NCBI RefSeq assembly: GCF_020873895.1
Contig: NZ_JAHWGT010000009.1
Span: forward strand, 62,001-126,000
Source of the DNA: Streptomyces sp. DH12
GTDB lineage: Bacteria; Actinomycetota; Actinomycetes; Streptomycetales; Streptomycetaceae
Reading direction: 5' to 3'
Length of the DNA stretch: 64,000 nucleotides
The notes beneath the pieces are model-generated. The model made no database searches. It was not told the DNA's origin and saw only the letters and a list, made by a program, of their open reading frames with translations. Positions 24,806 through 32,571 of the stretch are shown piece by piece; the first letter of the stretch is position 1, and every line of letters starts with the position of its first letter. A program made the translations under genes and the position numbers.

Positions 24806-26860
24806 ATGGAAGAGCCGCGTCGCCTCGGCGGCCGGTACGAGCTGGGCTCGGTGCTCGGCCGTGGTGGCATGGCCGAGGTGTACCTCGCCCACGACACCCG
24901 GCTCGGCCGCACCGTCGCCGTGAAGACGCTGCGGGCCGACCTGGCCCGTGACCCGTCCTTCCAGGCCCGGTTCCGCCGTGAGGCCCAGTCGGCCGCCTCG
25001 CTCAACCATCCGGCGATCGTCGCGGTGTACGACACCGGCGAGGACTACGTCGACGGTGTCTCCATCCCGTACATCGTGATGGAGTACGTGGACGGCTCCA
25101 CCCTGCGCGAGCTGCTGCACTCCGGGCGCAAGCTGCTGCCCGAGCGGACGCTGGAGATGACCGTCGGCATCCTCCAGGCCCTGGAGTACTCGCACCGCGC
25201 CGGCATCGTCCACCGCGACATCAAGCCGGCGAACGTCATGCTGACCCGGACCGGCCAGGTCAAGGTCATGGACTTCGGCATCGCCCGCGCCATGGGCGAC
25301 GCCGGCATGACCATGACGCAGACGGCGGCCGTGATCGGCACCGCTCAGTACCTCTCCCCGGAGCAGGCCAAGGGCGAGCAGGTCGACGCCCGCTCCGACC
25401 TGTACTCCACCGGCTGCCTGCTGTACGAGCTGCTGACCGTCCGCCCGCCGTTCATCGGCGACTCCCCGGTCGCGGTCGCCTACCAGCACGTGCGGGAGGA
25501 ACCGCAGCCGCCCAGCAACTTCGACCCCGAGATCACGCCCGAGATGGACGCGATCGTGCTGAAGGCGCTGGTCAAGGACCCGGACTACCGCTACCAGTCG
25601 GCCGACGAGATGCGCGCCGACATCGAGGCCTGCCTGGACGGGCAGCCGGTCGCGGCCACGGCCGCGATGGGCGTCATGGGAGCGCCGGGCGGCTACGGCT
25701 ATCCGCACCCCGACCAGCACACGGGCGCCGGGCACCCGGCGGACCCGGGCGCGCAGACGTCGATGCTGCCGCCCATGAACCCGGACGACGGGGGCTACGG
25801 GTACGACGACCGCGGCGCGGGCCGTCGGCGCCAGCAGCAGAAGAAGTCGAACCTCTCCACCATCCTGCTGGTCCTCGCGGGCATCCTGGTGCTGGTCGGC
25901 GCGATCCTGATCGGCAGGACGGTCTTCAGCAGCGAGGACGCGAAGCAGGTCACCGTCCCGAACCTGGTGGGCAGGACCCTCCAGGACGCCGGGGTCACGG
26001 CGACCAGCTCGGGCGTGAAGATGGTCAACGCGGGCGGCGAGCGGTGCGAGGAGCCCAAGGGCTCCGTCTGCCGCCAGGAGCCGGTCGCCGACGGCACCGC
26101 GACGATGGCCGAGAACAGCACGATCAGCGTCTGGGTGTCGGAGGGCGCGGCCAAGGTCAAGGTGCCCAACGTCATGGAGCAGTCGAAGGACCTGGCGACC
26201 ACGAACCTGACGAACGAGGGCTTCAAGGTCAAGACCGAGACGCAGGAGTCGGAGAAGCCCGAGGGCACCGTCATCAAGCAGTCCCCCGAGGGCGGCTCGG
26301 AGCACGAGAAGGGCACCGAGGTCACCCTGACGATCGCCGTCAAGGACAAGGTCTCCGTCCCACGGGTCATCGACAGCCAGTTCGACAACGCGAAGGCGCA
26401 GCTGGAGACGCTCAAGTTCCGGGTCGTCCGCGAGGACGTGGACGGCGAGCAGCCGGCCGGCCAGGTCGTCGACCAGAACCCCAAGCCGGACGAGCGGGTC
26501 TCCGAGGGCTCGACGATCACGCTGAAGGTGTCGAAGGGACCGCAGCAGCAGAAGGTGGACGTGCCGCAGGTCACCGGAATGCTGCTGGGCCAGGCCAAGC
26601 AGCTGCTGGCGCAGCAGGGCCTCCAGCTGGCGGTCTCCGAGGGCCCGGACAACGACGCGGTGTTCGTCGTCGACCAGGACCCCAAGCCCGGCAGCAAGAT
26701 CGACCCTAACGGGACCGTCACCGTCAAGACCCGCGGCCTGGGCGGGGACGGCAACGGGAACGGCAACGGCAACGGCAACGGCGGTGACAGCGACGGCGAG
26801 GGCGGCGACTCCGGCTGGTTCGGCGGCGTGACCGGCGCGGTCTTCCGCACCGAGCCGTAA
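24806..26860 (+). CDS. pknB: PASTA-domain Ser/Thr protein kinase (PknB-like)
   Basis: This 684-residue receptor kinase senses peptidoglycan or lipid II through outer PASTA repeats. The kinase domain (about 10-275) is complete: glycine loop LGRGGMAEV, VAVKTLR lysine, HRDIKPANVML, DFGIARAMG and GTAQYLSPEQAKG. A Gly/Tyr-rich juxtamembrane linker, one membrane helix (ILLVLAGILVLVGAILI, about 350-370) and four PASTA repeats follow, each starting near V-P-x-V. The tail is a run of Gly-Asn pairs (about 650-660) and an acidic/Gly segment. The ATG at 24806 follows GGAGAGGGCTGG. It is the last gene of the operon; a very strong hairpin follows. Confidence 0.95.
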   Translation: MEEPRRLGGRYELGSVLGRGGMAEVYLAHDTRLGRTVAVKTLRADLARDPSFQARFRREAQSAASLNHPAIVAVYDTGEDYVDGVSIPYIVMEYVDGSTLRELLHSGRKLLPERTLEMTVGILQALEYSHRAGIVHRDIKPANVMLTRTGQVKVMDFGIARAMGDAGMTMTQTAAVIGTAQYLSPEQAKGEQVDARSDLYSTGCLLYELLTVRPPFIGDSPVAVAYQHVREEPQPPSNFDPEITPEMDAIVLKALVKDPDYRYQSADEMRADIEACLDGQPVAATAAMGVMGAPGGYGYPHPDQHTGAGHPADPGAQTSMLPPMNPDDGGYGYDDRGAGRRRQQQKKSNLSTILLVLAGILVLVGAILIGRTVFSSEDAKQVTVPNLVGRTLQDAGVTATSSGVKMVNAGGERCEEPKGSVCRQEPVADGTATMAENSTISVWVSEGAAKVKVPNVMEQSKDLATTNLTNEGFKVKTETQESEKPEGTVIKQSPEGGSEHEKGTEVTLTIAVKDKVSVPRVIDSQFDNAKAQLETLKFRVVREDVDGEQPAGQVVDQNPKPDERVSEGSTITLKVSKGPQQQKVDVPQVTGMLLGQAKQLLAQQGLQLAVSEGPDNDAVFVVDQDPKPGSKIDPNGTVTVKTRGLGGDGNGNGNGNGNGGDSDGEGGDSGWFGGVTGAVFRTEP

Positions 26861-26892
26861 GGGCGCCCCGGCCCGCGCGGGCCGGACGAACC

Positions 26893-26950
26893 CACCGCAC
26901 GGCGAAGGCCCGGCCCCCTCCACAGGGGGCCGGGCCTTCGCCGTGCGGTG
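26893..26950. terminator. 27-bp perfect hairpin after pknB
   Basis: The arms 26893-26919 and 26924-26950 are perfectly complementary with the loop CCAC. It lies 32 bp after the pknB stop and ends the operon; the opposing sortase genes end at 27034. The right arm is the first member of the tandem repeat described at 26943-27006. Confidence 0.9.
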
Positions 26951-27006
26951 CCTTCTTCGTGCGGTGCCTTCGTCGTGCGGTGCCTTCGTCGTGCGGTGCC
27001 TTCGTC
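26943..27006. repeat. Four tandem 16-bp repeats fused to the terminator arm
   Basis: The unit GTGCGGTGCCTTCGTC occurs four times head to tail; the first copy has TTC for GTC and overlaps the hairpin arm. Each unit is a near-copy of the arm sequence, so the left arm (CACCGCACGGCGAAGGC at 26893-26909) could pair with any of them. Confidence 0.85.
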
Positions 27007-27033
27007 GTCGCCGTCGCCCGGCGCCCCGGGCGG

Positions 27034-27711
27034 TCAGCGCAGCTCGGCCGGCTTCGTCCGGTCCTTGTCGACCTTCTCGGTGCGCACGAGCTCGCCCCAG
27101 ACGATGTACCGGTAGTCGGAGGTCAGGATCGGCGTGCAGGTCGTGAGCGTGATGTACCGGCCGGGCCTGGTGCGACCGGACTCCTTCGGGACGGGCTGGA
27201 GGACGTCGACGTTGAACCGCGAGGTCTTCGGCAGCGTCTCGTAGACCTTGTAGACGAACCAGGTGTCCTTCGTCTCGAAGACGATCGGGTCGCCGGTCTT
27301 CAGCTTGTGGATGTCGTGGAACTTGGCGCCGTGGCCGTCGCGGTGCGCGGCGAGGGTGAAGTTGCCCGTGCGGTCCTGCGGGAGCGCCGACTTGATCGGC
27401 TCGGTGTAGTAGCCGGCGACGCCGTGGTTGAGGACCTCCGCGCTGGTGCCGGCCTTGACCAGCACCTCCTCGCCGCCCATGGCCGGCACGTGGAGGAAGC
27501 CGACGCCGCCCTTCGTGTCGAGGGCGCCCGGGCCGGTGTCGGACCAGCTGTCGCGCACCGCGTCGCCTTGGGCGTTCGCCTCGCGGTCGGCCAGGACGTT
27601 GGTCCACCACAGCGAGTAGACGACGAACAGCCCCATCAGCACGCCTGCGGTGATCAGCAGTTCGCCGAAGACACTGATGACGCCGGCGATCCGGCTGCGC
27701 GCACGTGCCAC
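27034..27711 (-). CDS. srtE2: Class E sortase (SrtE2-like)
   Basis: This 225-residue membrane transpeptidase joins LAXTG-bearing surface proteins to the peptidoglycan; in S. coelicolor the two SrtE enzymes anchor long chaplins needed for aerial growth. An N-terminal membrane helix (VISVFGELLITAGVLMGLFVVYSL) is followed by the sortase barrel. The catalytic cysteine is in TLTTCTP, the histidine in LAAHRDGHG, and the arginine probably in RYIVWGEL. The GTG at 27711, 23 bases after the stop of the first sortase, is chosen; a longer start would overlap the neighbour by about 60 bases. It is co-transcribed with the second sortase. Confidence 0.9.
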   Translation of the reverse strand: MARARSRIAGVISVFGELLITAGVLMGLFVVYSLWWTNVLADREANAQGDAVRDSWSDTGPGALDTKGGVGFLHVPAMGGEEVLVKAGTSAEVLNHGVAGYYTEPIKSALPQDRTGNFTLAAHRDGHGAKFHDIHKLKTGDPIVFETKDTWFVYKVYETLPKTSRFNVDVLQPVPKESGRTRPGRYITLTTCTPILTSDYRYIVWGELVRTEKVDKDRTKPAELR

Positions 27712-27734
27712 TACTTCTGTCCCGTCTTGAGGTG

Positions 27735-29150
27735 TCAGCCCGCTAGCGCGTCCGGTACGCCCTTGCTGCGCGGCCGTTCTTCCACCATCTTCCCCCACAC
27801 GATCATGCGGTAGGTGCTGGTGAACTCCGGGGTGCAGGTGGTCAGGGTGAGGTACCGGCCCGGCCCGGTGAAGCCGGACCCGTCGGGGACGGGCTTGAGC
27901 ACCGAGACGTTCGAGGGCGGAGTCTGCGGCAGGATACTCGCCATCTCGTAGATGTAGTACGCGTCCCTCGTCTCGACGACGATGGGGTCGCCGGGCCGGA
28001 GCCGGTTGATGTACCGGAAGGGCTCGCCGTGCGTGTTGCGGTGGCCGGCCACCGCGAAGTTCCCCTGCTTGTCGGAGGGCATGGCGGTCTTCAGGGCGCC
28101 GTCGGCGTAGTGGCCGGCCATGCCCTTGTCGAGGACCTTCTCCTTGTCGATGCCCTCGGCGACGGGCACGGCGACGTCGAGCTTGGGGATGTGGAGTATC
28201 GCGAAGCCCTCGCCCGCCTCGAACACCCCCGGCTCACCGGTCCCGCCCTTCGCCCAGTCCTGCGCGATGCGGTCCTTGGCCCTGTCGACCTCCAGCCCGG
28301 CCTGCACGTTGGTCCACCACAGCTGGTAGGCGACGAAGAGCAGCATCAGCACGCCGAAGGTGATGAAGACCTCGCCCATCACCCGGCTGGCGATCACGCC
28401 GAAGCCCTCCTTCGCCGCCCGGGCGGCCCGGCGCGCCTCGACGCGGGACATCGGCGGGGCGGAGGCGGGCGCCGCGGTGGGCGCCGGGGACGCGGACGCG
28501 CGGCGGCGGCCCCGGGACTTCGCGGCGCGCCGCCGCTCGGCGCGGCCGCCGGGGCGTGGCGCGTCGGCCGCCGACGGAGCGCCGGGGTCCGCCGGGGCGT
28601 GCGGGTCCGGCCGGGCCGGGTCGTCCGTCACGGCGGCGAGCACGGCGGTCGCCTCGACGCCGGGCGGCTCGGCCGCCCGGTCGTACGGGCGGGGCTGACG
28701 CCGGTACGCCGCCGGGTCGCCGTGCGGGGCCGGGCCACCGGCGGGCACCGGATCGCCGTGGGGTGCCGGCCGGGCGTACACCGGCTGCTCGCCGTACGCG
28801 GGCTCCGGCGGCTGTGTGGCGGGCTGCGGCCGGGCGTGGCGGCCGTGGCGGACCTGCGGGGCCTGAAGCCCGTCGTACGGCTCGTACGGCGCCTCCTGGG
28901 GCACCTCGTGCGGGGTCGGGTACGGCGCCTCGTACCGCGCCTCGTACGGGCCGGGCGCGGTCACCGGATCCGCGACGGGCGCGGGGGGCCCGGCGGGCGC
29001 CGCGTACGGCTCCTGCGGCCACTGCTCCGGCTGCTCCGGCCGCCCCGCGGGCCCGGGTCCAGGCTCCTGGCCCGGTGCGTGCGCCGCCCGGAACCAGGGC
29101 GACCCCTGCTGCTCGCCCCCCGCGGCGTGCCCGGGACGCCCGGAGGTCAC
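27735..29150 (-). CDS. srtE1: Class E sortase with long Pro-rich cytoplasmic N-terminus (SrtE1-like)
   Basis: This 471-residue protein has a C-terminal sortase domain (about 270-465) with catalytic histidine in VAGHRNTHGEPFRYI and cysteine in YLTLTTCTPEFTSTYRMIVWGK. One membrane helix (VMGEVFITFGVLMLLFVAYQL) lies just before it. The first about 235 residues are low-complexity, rich in Pro, Ala, Gln and Tyr, followed by a basic patch (RAERRRAAKSRGRRRAS), and face the cytoplasm. The GTG at 29150 overlaps the stop of the upstream amidotransferase gene (GTGA). The tail may be a scaffold or regulatory region, which is inference. Confidence 0.9.
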   Translation of the reverse strand: MTSGRPGHAAGGEQQGSPWFRAAHAPGQEPGPGPAGRPEQPEQWPQEPYAAPAGPPAPVADPVTAPGPYEARYEAPYPTPHEVPQEAPYEPYDGLQAPQVRHGRHARPQPATQPPEPAYGEQPVYARPAPHGDPVPAGGPAPHGDPAAYRRQPRPYDRAAEPPGVEATAVLAAVTDDPARPDPHAPADPGAPSAADAPRPGGRAERRRAAKSRGRRRASASPAPTAAPASAPPMSRVEARRAARAAKEGFGVIASRVMGEVFITFGVLMLLFVAYQLWWTNVQAGLEVDRAKDRIAQDWAKGGTGEPGVFEAGEGFAILHIPKLDVAVPVAEGIDKEKVLDKGMAGHYADGALKTAMPSDKQGNFAVAGHRNTHGEPFRYINRLRPGDPIVVETRDAYYIYEMASILPQTPPSNVSVLKPVPDGSGFTGPGRYLTLTTCTPEFTSTYRMIVWGKMVEERPRSKGVPDALAG

Positions 29151-29785
29151 GCGACGGCCTTGCCCACCACCGGCGCGAGCCCCGCGGAACGGCCGACCGC
29201 CCCGGTGTCACCACACTGCTCAAGCCAGTTGGCGAGCATCAGGTGACCGTGCTCGGTGAGCACCGACTCGGGGTGGAACTGGACGCCCTCCACGGCGTGC
29301 TCCCGGTGGCGCAGCCCCATGACGATGCCGTCCTCGGTGCGCGCCGTGACCTCCAGGACGTCCGGCAGCGCGGCGGGTTCGGCGGCCAGCGAGTGGTAGC
29401 GCGTCGCGGTGAACGGCGAGGGCAGGCCGGTGAAGACGCCCTTGCCCCCGTGGACCACCGGCGAGGTCTTGCCGTGCAGCAGCTCGGGCGCGCGGTCGAC
29501 CACGCCGCCGTACGCGACGGCCATGGACTGCATGCCGAGGCAGACGCCGAAGACCGGTACGCCCGTGGCGGCGCAGTGCCGGACCATGTCCACGCACACC
29601 CCGGCCTCCTCGGGCGTGCCCGGACCGGGCGACAGCAGCACGCCGTCGAACCCGTCCTGGGCGTGGCCGAGCTCGACCTGGTCGTTGCGCAGGACCTCGC
29701 ACTCGGCACCGAGCTGGTACAGGTACTGGACGAGGTTGAAGACGAAGCTGTCGTAGTTGTCGACGACGAGGATGCGCGCGCTCAC
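29147..29785 (-). CDS. pabA: Glutamine amidotransferase component II (aminodeoxychorismate/anthranilate synthase, PabA/TrpG type)
   Basis: This 212-residue class I glutamine amidotransferase supplies ammonia to chorismate-derived 4-amino-4-deoxychorismate or anthranilate synthesis. The triad is visible: nucleophile cysteine in GVCLGMQSMA, and His-Glu in VQFHPESVLTEHG; the oxyanion strand is LLSPGPGTPEEAG. The GTG at 29785 overlaps the stop of a tiny membrane-protein gene, and its own stop overlaps the sortase start. The synthase partner (component I) is not in the window, so PabA and TrpG roles cannot be told apart. Its place between membrane genes looks like chance operon membership. Confidence 0.9.
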   Translation of the reverse strand: MSARILVVDNYDSFVFNLVQYLYQLGAECEVLRNDQVELGHAQDGFDGVLLSPGPGTPEEAGVCVDMVRHCAATGVPVFGVCLGMQSMAVAYGGVVDRAPELLHGKTSPVVHGGKGVFTGLPSPFTATRYHSLAAEPAALPDVLEVTARTEDGIVMGLRHREHAVEGVQFHPESVLTEHGHLMLANWLEQCGDTGAVGRSAGLAPVVGKAVA

Positions 29786-29943
29786 TGACCGTCCACCGTC
29801 ACATCATTGAACGGAAGCAGCGGCTCCGCCCACGGGAACACGTACTGGAAGAGGAGAAAGACCACCCCGAGGGCGAGCAGGAGCGCGAGGACCGATCGCA
29901 CCCACGCGTTGCCCGGGAGATGCCGCCAGATCCAGCCGTACAT
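29782..29943 (-). CDS. Small single-pass membrane protein, 53 aa
   Basis: The opening MYGWIWRHLPG is followed by one hydrophobic helix (VLALLLALGVVFLLFQYVFPW) and a short acidic outer tail ending NDVTVDGQ. The ATG at 29943 has GGGAC upstream. The GTGA overlap with the pabA-type gene shows it is translated. I recognise no family beyond a conserved actinobacterial small membrane protein at this locus; the function is unknown. Confidence 0.8.
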   Translation of the reverse strand: MYGWIWRHLPGNAWVRSVLALLLALGVVFLLFQYVFPWAEPLLPFNDVTVDGQ

Positions 29944-30123
29944 GACGTCTGCCGTCCCTTCCGTTCGATACCGCACCAGAGTACGGGGCGATCCCCCTCC
30001 GGTGGGGCGGCTGTGGAAAGCCGCACGCGCGGACCGCGTCACACGCCCCGGCCCGGCGGTCCGCCCGGGGCCGCGGGCCGCCGGCCCGCGCGGACCGGCC
30101 GACCGGGTCGCCCCGCCGGGCCG

Positions 30124-30891
30124 TCAGCCGGCCGGCTCGGCGTACCGCAGGTCGACGGTGCCGGTGTAGCCGGGCAGGGTGATGGCGCCGCGCTGGTCGA
30201 CCTTCCAGCCGAGCCCGTACGCCTTCACGTACAGCTGGTAGTTCTGGACGGCGGGGGAGAGCGCGAGGGCCCGGCGCAGCTTGCCGGTGTCGCCGACGGC
30301 CGTGATCCGGTAGGGCGGGGAGTAGACGCGGCCCTGGAGGATCAGGGTGTTGCCGACGCAGCGGACCGCGCTGGTGGAGATCAGCCGCTGCTCCATGATC
30401 TGGATGCCCCGCGCGCCGCCCTGCCAGAGGGCGTTGACGACGGCCTGGAGGTCCTGCTGGTGGATCACCAGGTCGTTGGCCTGCGGCTCGGGGTAGCCGG
30501 GGGCGGCGCGGGCGTCCGGCGGGGCGTCGTTCAGCGTGACGGTGAGTCCGTCGCCGGAGATCTCGGTGGTGCCCGCCGCCTTCTCCAGGGCCGCGAGACG
30601 GGCGTCCTCGGCCTTGCTGGAGCCGGCGTCGCGGCGGGCGAGCCCGTCGACCTCCTCGCGCACGACCGCCGTGGTCGCCTCCAGCTCCTTGTTCTTCTCG
30701 TCGCGGTCCCGGATGAGGTCGGAGAGGCGCAACAGGGAGTCGTCCGTACGGATGTTGGTGCCCTTGGCGGTGTTGAAGCTGGTGACGAAGATCAGGCCCG
30801 CGAGCGCGAACACGGCGGCCGTCAGCAGCCGTACCGGGCGCCACGTCCCGCGCCGGTCGGCCTCCGTGGGAGAGTCGTCTGAATTGCTCAA
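30124..30891 (-). CDS. DUF881 membrane-anchored coiled-coil protein
   Basis: This 255-residue protein has an N-terminal membrane helix (LLTAAVFALAGLIFVTSF), a coiled coil (about 50-110; RDEKNKELEATTAVVREEVDGLAR) and a DUF881 globular domain (about 115-250) with VNALWQGGARGIQIMEQRL. Proteins of this family resemble bacterial YlxX/YlxW and sit at division or cell-wall loci in actinobacteria; the biochemical role is unknown. The start is an unusual TTG at 30891, preceded by GGAGATAAGGGTACG. No ATG or GTG fits before the membrane helix. It is divergent from crgA with a 145-bp gap. Confidence 0.85.
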   Translation of the reverse strand: MSNSDDSPTEADRRGTWRPVRLLTAAVFALAGLIFVTSFNTAKGTNIRTDDSLLRLSDLIRDRDEKNKELEATTAVVREEVDGLARRDAGSSKAEDARLAALEKAAGTTEISGDGLTVTLNDAPPDARAAPGYPEPQANDLVIHQQDLQAVVNALWQGGARGIQIMEQRLISTSAVRCVGNTLILQGRVYSPPYRITAVGDTGKLRRALALSPAVQNYQLYVKAYGLGWKVDQRGAITLPGYTGTVDLRYAEPAG

Positions 30892-31036
30892 CGTACCCTT
30901 ATCTCCTTAGGCGTCGCCGAAGCACTACGCTAACGGACGCCTGGGCGAGGAGGCGGGCCACCTCGCTTCGAGCCCATTACCAGCCAAAGTCACCGTTTCC
31001 GCGCGGTCACGCAGCGCATCGACAGGAGAGCCCCTC

Positions 31037-31294
31037 GTGCCGAAGTCACGTATCCGCAAGAAGGCCGACTTCACGCCGCCCCCCGCCGCGAAGCAGGCGA
31101 CAGCCATCAAGCTGACCAACCACAGCTGGGTCGCCCCGGTCATGCTGGCGCTCTTCGCGATCGGGCTGGCGTGGATCGTGGTCTTCTTCGTCACCGACGG
31201 CACGCTGCCCATGGAGTCGTTGAGGAACTGGAACGTCGCCGTCGGCTTCGGGTTCATCGCCGCCGGCTTCGCCGTCTCGACGCAGTGGAAGTAG
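31037..31294 (+). CDS. crgA: Cell division inhibitor CrgA
   Basis: This 85-residue protein has two membrane helices ([22 protein letters not shown] and [18 protein letters not shown]). The N-terminus [16 protein letters not shown] is typical. CrgA coordinates FtsZ-ring timing and septation during aerial-hypha sporulation in Streptomyces and interacts with divisome proteins in mycobacteria. The GTG at 31037 follows AGGAGAGCCCCTC. It is a single-gene unit facing the rhomboid gene, with a DnaA-box-rich convergent gap between. Confidence 0.96.
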   Translation: MPKSRIRKKADFTPPPAAKQATAIKLTNHSWVAPVMLALFAIGLAWIVVFFVTDGTLPMESLRNWNVAVGFGFIAAGFAVSTQWK

Positions 31295-31329
31295 CGGAAG
31301 CGCCCTCTCAGGTCAAGCACTCGTGAGGG

Positions 31330-31530
31330 TTATCCACAGCGTTGTACACAGCCGTGGAAAAGGTCAGACGATCTGTGGATAACCCGCATCGTGTTGACGC
31401 CGATGTGACTGCGCCACGCTCGCGAAGACTGCCGCCGTGCCCCTCGCCGCACCAGAAAGACCCAGGTCAGCGCCGAGGGGCACGGGTGTTCCCCACGCCG
31501 GGCAGCGACATCGTCACAGGCTGTGGACAA
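31330..31530. other. Cluster of four DnaA-box-like sites outside oriC
   Basis: The sites are TTATCCACA (31330-31338), TTGTACACA (31342-31350), TTATCCACA on the minus strand (31374-31382), and TTGTCCACA on the minus strand (31522-31530). All lie in the 255-bp gap between the convergent crgA and rhomboid genes, so they are unlikely to be promoter elements. The gap holds no gene. Confidence 0.65.
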
Positions 31531-31549
31531 CTATGGGGAAAGCCGGCGC

Positions 31550-32428
31550 TCAGCTGAGCGCGGCCGTTCTCATCACGGTCATGACGAGGGTCGCCGCCAG
31601 CACCAGCCCGCAGACGCTCCACTGCACCAGGGGACGCCGCTCCCGCGGACCGCTCACCAGGCCGTACGCGATGGCCGCCCCCGCGACCAGGCCGCCGAGG
31701 TGCGCCTCCCAGGCGATGGTGTCCCGGAAGACCACCGTGATGAGGACGTTCAGGGCGATCAGCCCCAGCACCGGCCGCAGGTCGTACCGGAGCCGCCGCA
31801 CCATGACGAAGGTCGCGCCCATCAGCCCGAAGACCGCGCCCGACGCGCCGAGGGATCCCTGGTTCGGCGCGGCGAGCACGTAGGTCAGGGCGCTGCCGGC
31901 CAGGCCGGACAGCAGATACAGCGCGAGGTACCGGACCCGGCCGAAGGCCGCCTCCAGCGGACCGCCGAGCACCCACAGGCCGAGCATGTTGAAGCCGATG
32001 TGCCAGACCTCCTGATGCAGGAAGACCGACGTCACCATCCGCCACCACTCGCCGTCGGCGACACCGATCACCCGGCCCAGCTGGAGGTCGTAGGCGAGGC
32101 CGATGAGCAGCGTCCGGTCCACGAAGTCGGCAACGAACAGGCCGGCCAGGAAGACCAGGGCGTTCACCCCGATCAGCGCCTTGGTGACGAGATGAGGGTC
32201 CCCCGCCGTGAGGGCGCCGCCCGCGATGTTGCGGGGACGTGCCGCCGCCGCGCCGTGGCCGGTGCCCGACCCGCTCCGCACGCACTCCGGGCACTGGAAG
32301 CCCACCGACGCCTCGACCATGCAGTCCGGGCAGATCGGCCGCTCGCAGCGCGTGCACCGGATGCCGGTCTCCACCCCGGGGTGGCGGTAGCAGCTCGACA
32401 ACCCGTGCGGCGCCTGGTCCTGCTCCAT
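31550..32428 (-). CDS. Rhomboid-family intramembrane serine protease with N-terminal zinc-binding segment
   Basis: This 292-residue membrane protease has catalytic serine in GSLGASGAVFGLMGA and histidine in WEAHLGGLVAGAAIAYG. Six or seven hydrophobic segments follow residue 85. The first about 55 residues form a cysteine-rich module (CYRHPGVETGIRC, then CERPICPDCM and CPECV) like a B-box or zinc ribbon. This N-terminal module is frequent in actinobacterial rhomboids. The ATG at 32428 follows GAGGGGATCCCC. Substrates are unknown. It is preceded by a hairpin that ends the upstream cyclophilin gene, so it has its own promoter. Confidence 0.9.
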   Translation of the reverse strand: MEQDQAPHGLSSCYRHPGVETGIRCTRCERPICPDCMVEASVGFQCPECVRSGSGTGHGAAAARPRNIAGGALTAGDPHLVTKALIGVNALVFLAGLFVADFVDRTLLIGLAYDLQLGRVIGVADGEWWRMVTSVFLHQEVWHIGFNMLGLWVLGGPLEAAFGRVRYLALYLLSGLAGSALTYVLAAPNQGSLGASGAVFGLMGATFVMVRRLRYDLRPVLGLIALNVLITVVFRDTIAWEAHLGGLVAGAAIAYGLVSGPRERRPLVQWSVCGLVLAATLVMTVMRTAALS

Positions 32429-32460
32429 GGGGATCCCCTCGTCGTCGTGCGCGTACCAAC

Positions 32461-32490
32461 GCCCCGCCCATCCTTACGGACGGGCGGGGC
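32461..32490 (-). terminator. Hairpin downstream of the cyclophilin gene
   Basis: GCCCCGCCC (32461-32469) and GGGCGGGGC (32482-32490) form a 9-bp GC stem, 81 bp after the cyclophilin stop on the minus strand and 33 bp before the rhomboid start. Confidence 0.6.
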
Positions 32491-32571
32491 GGAAAGGTTC
32501 CCCGGCGGACCGGGGACGGCTCCGCGGCGGACCGGGGACCCGGTGCCGGGGCGGTCGCCGAGGCCGGTCGG

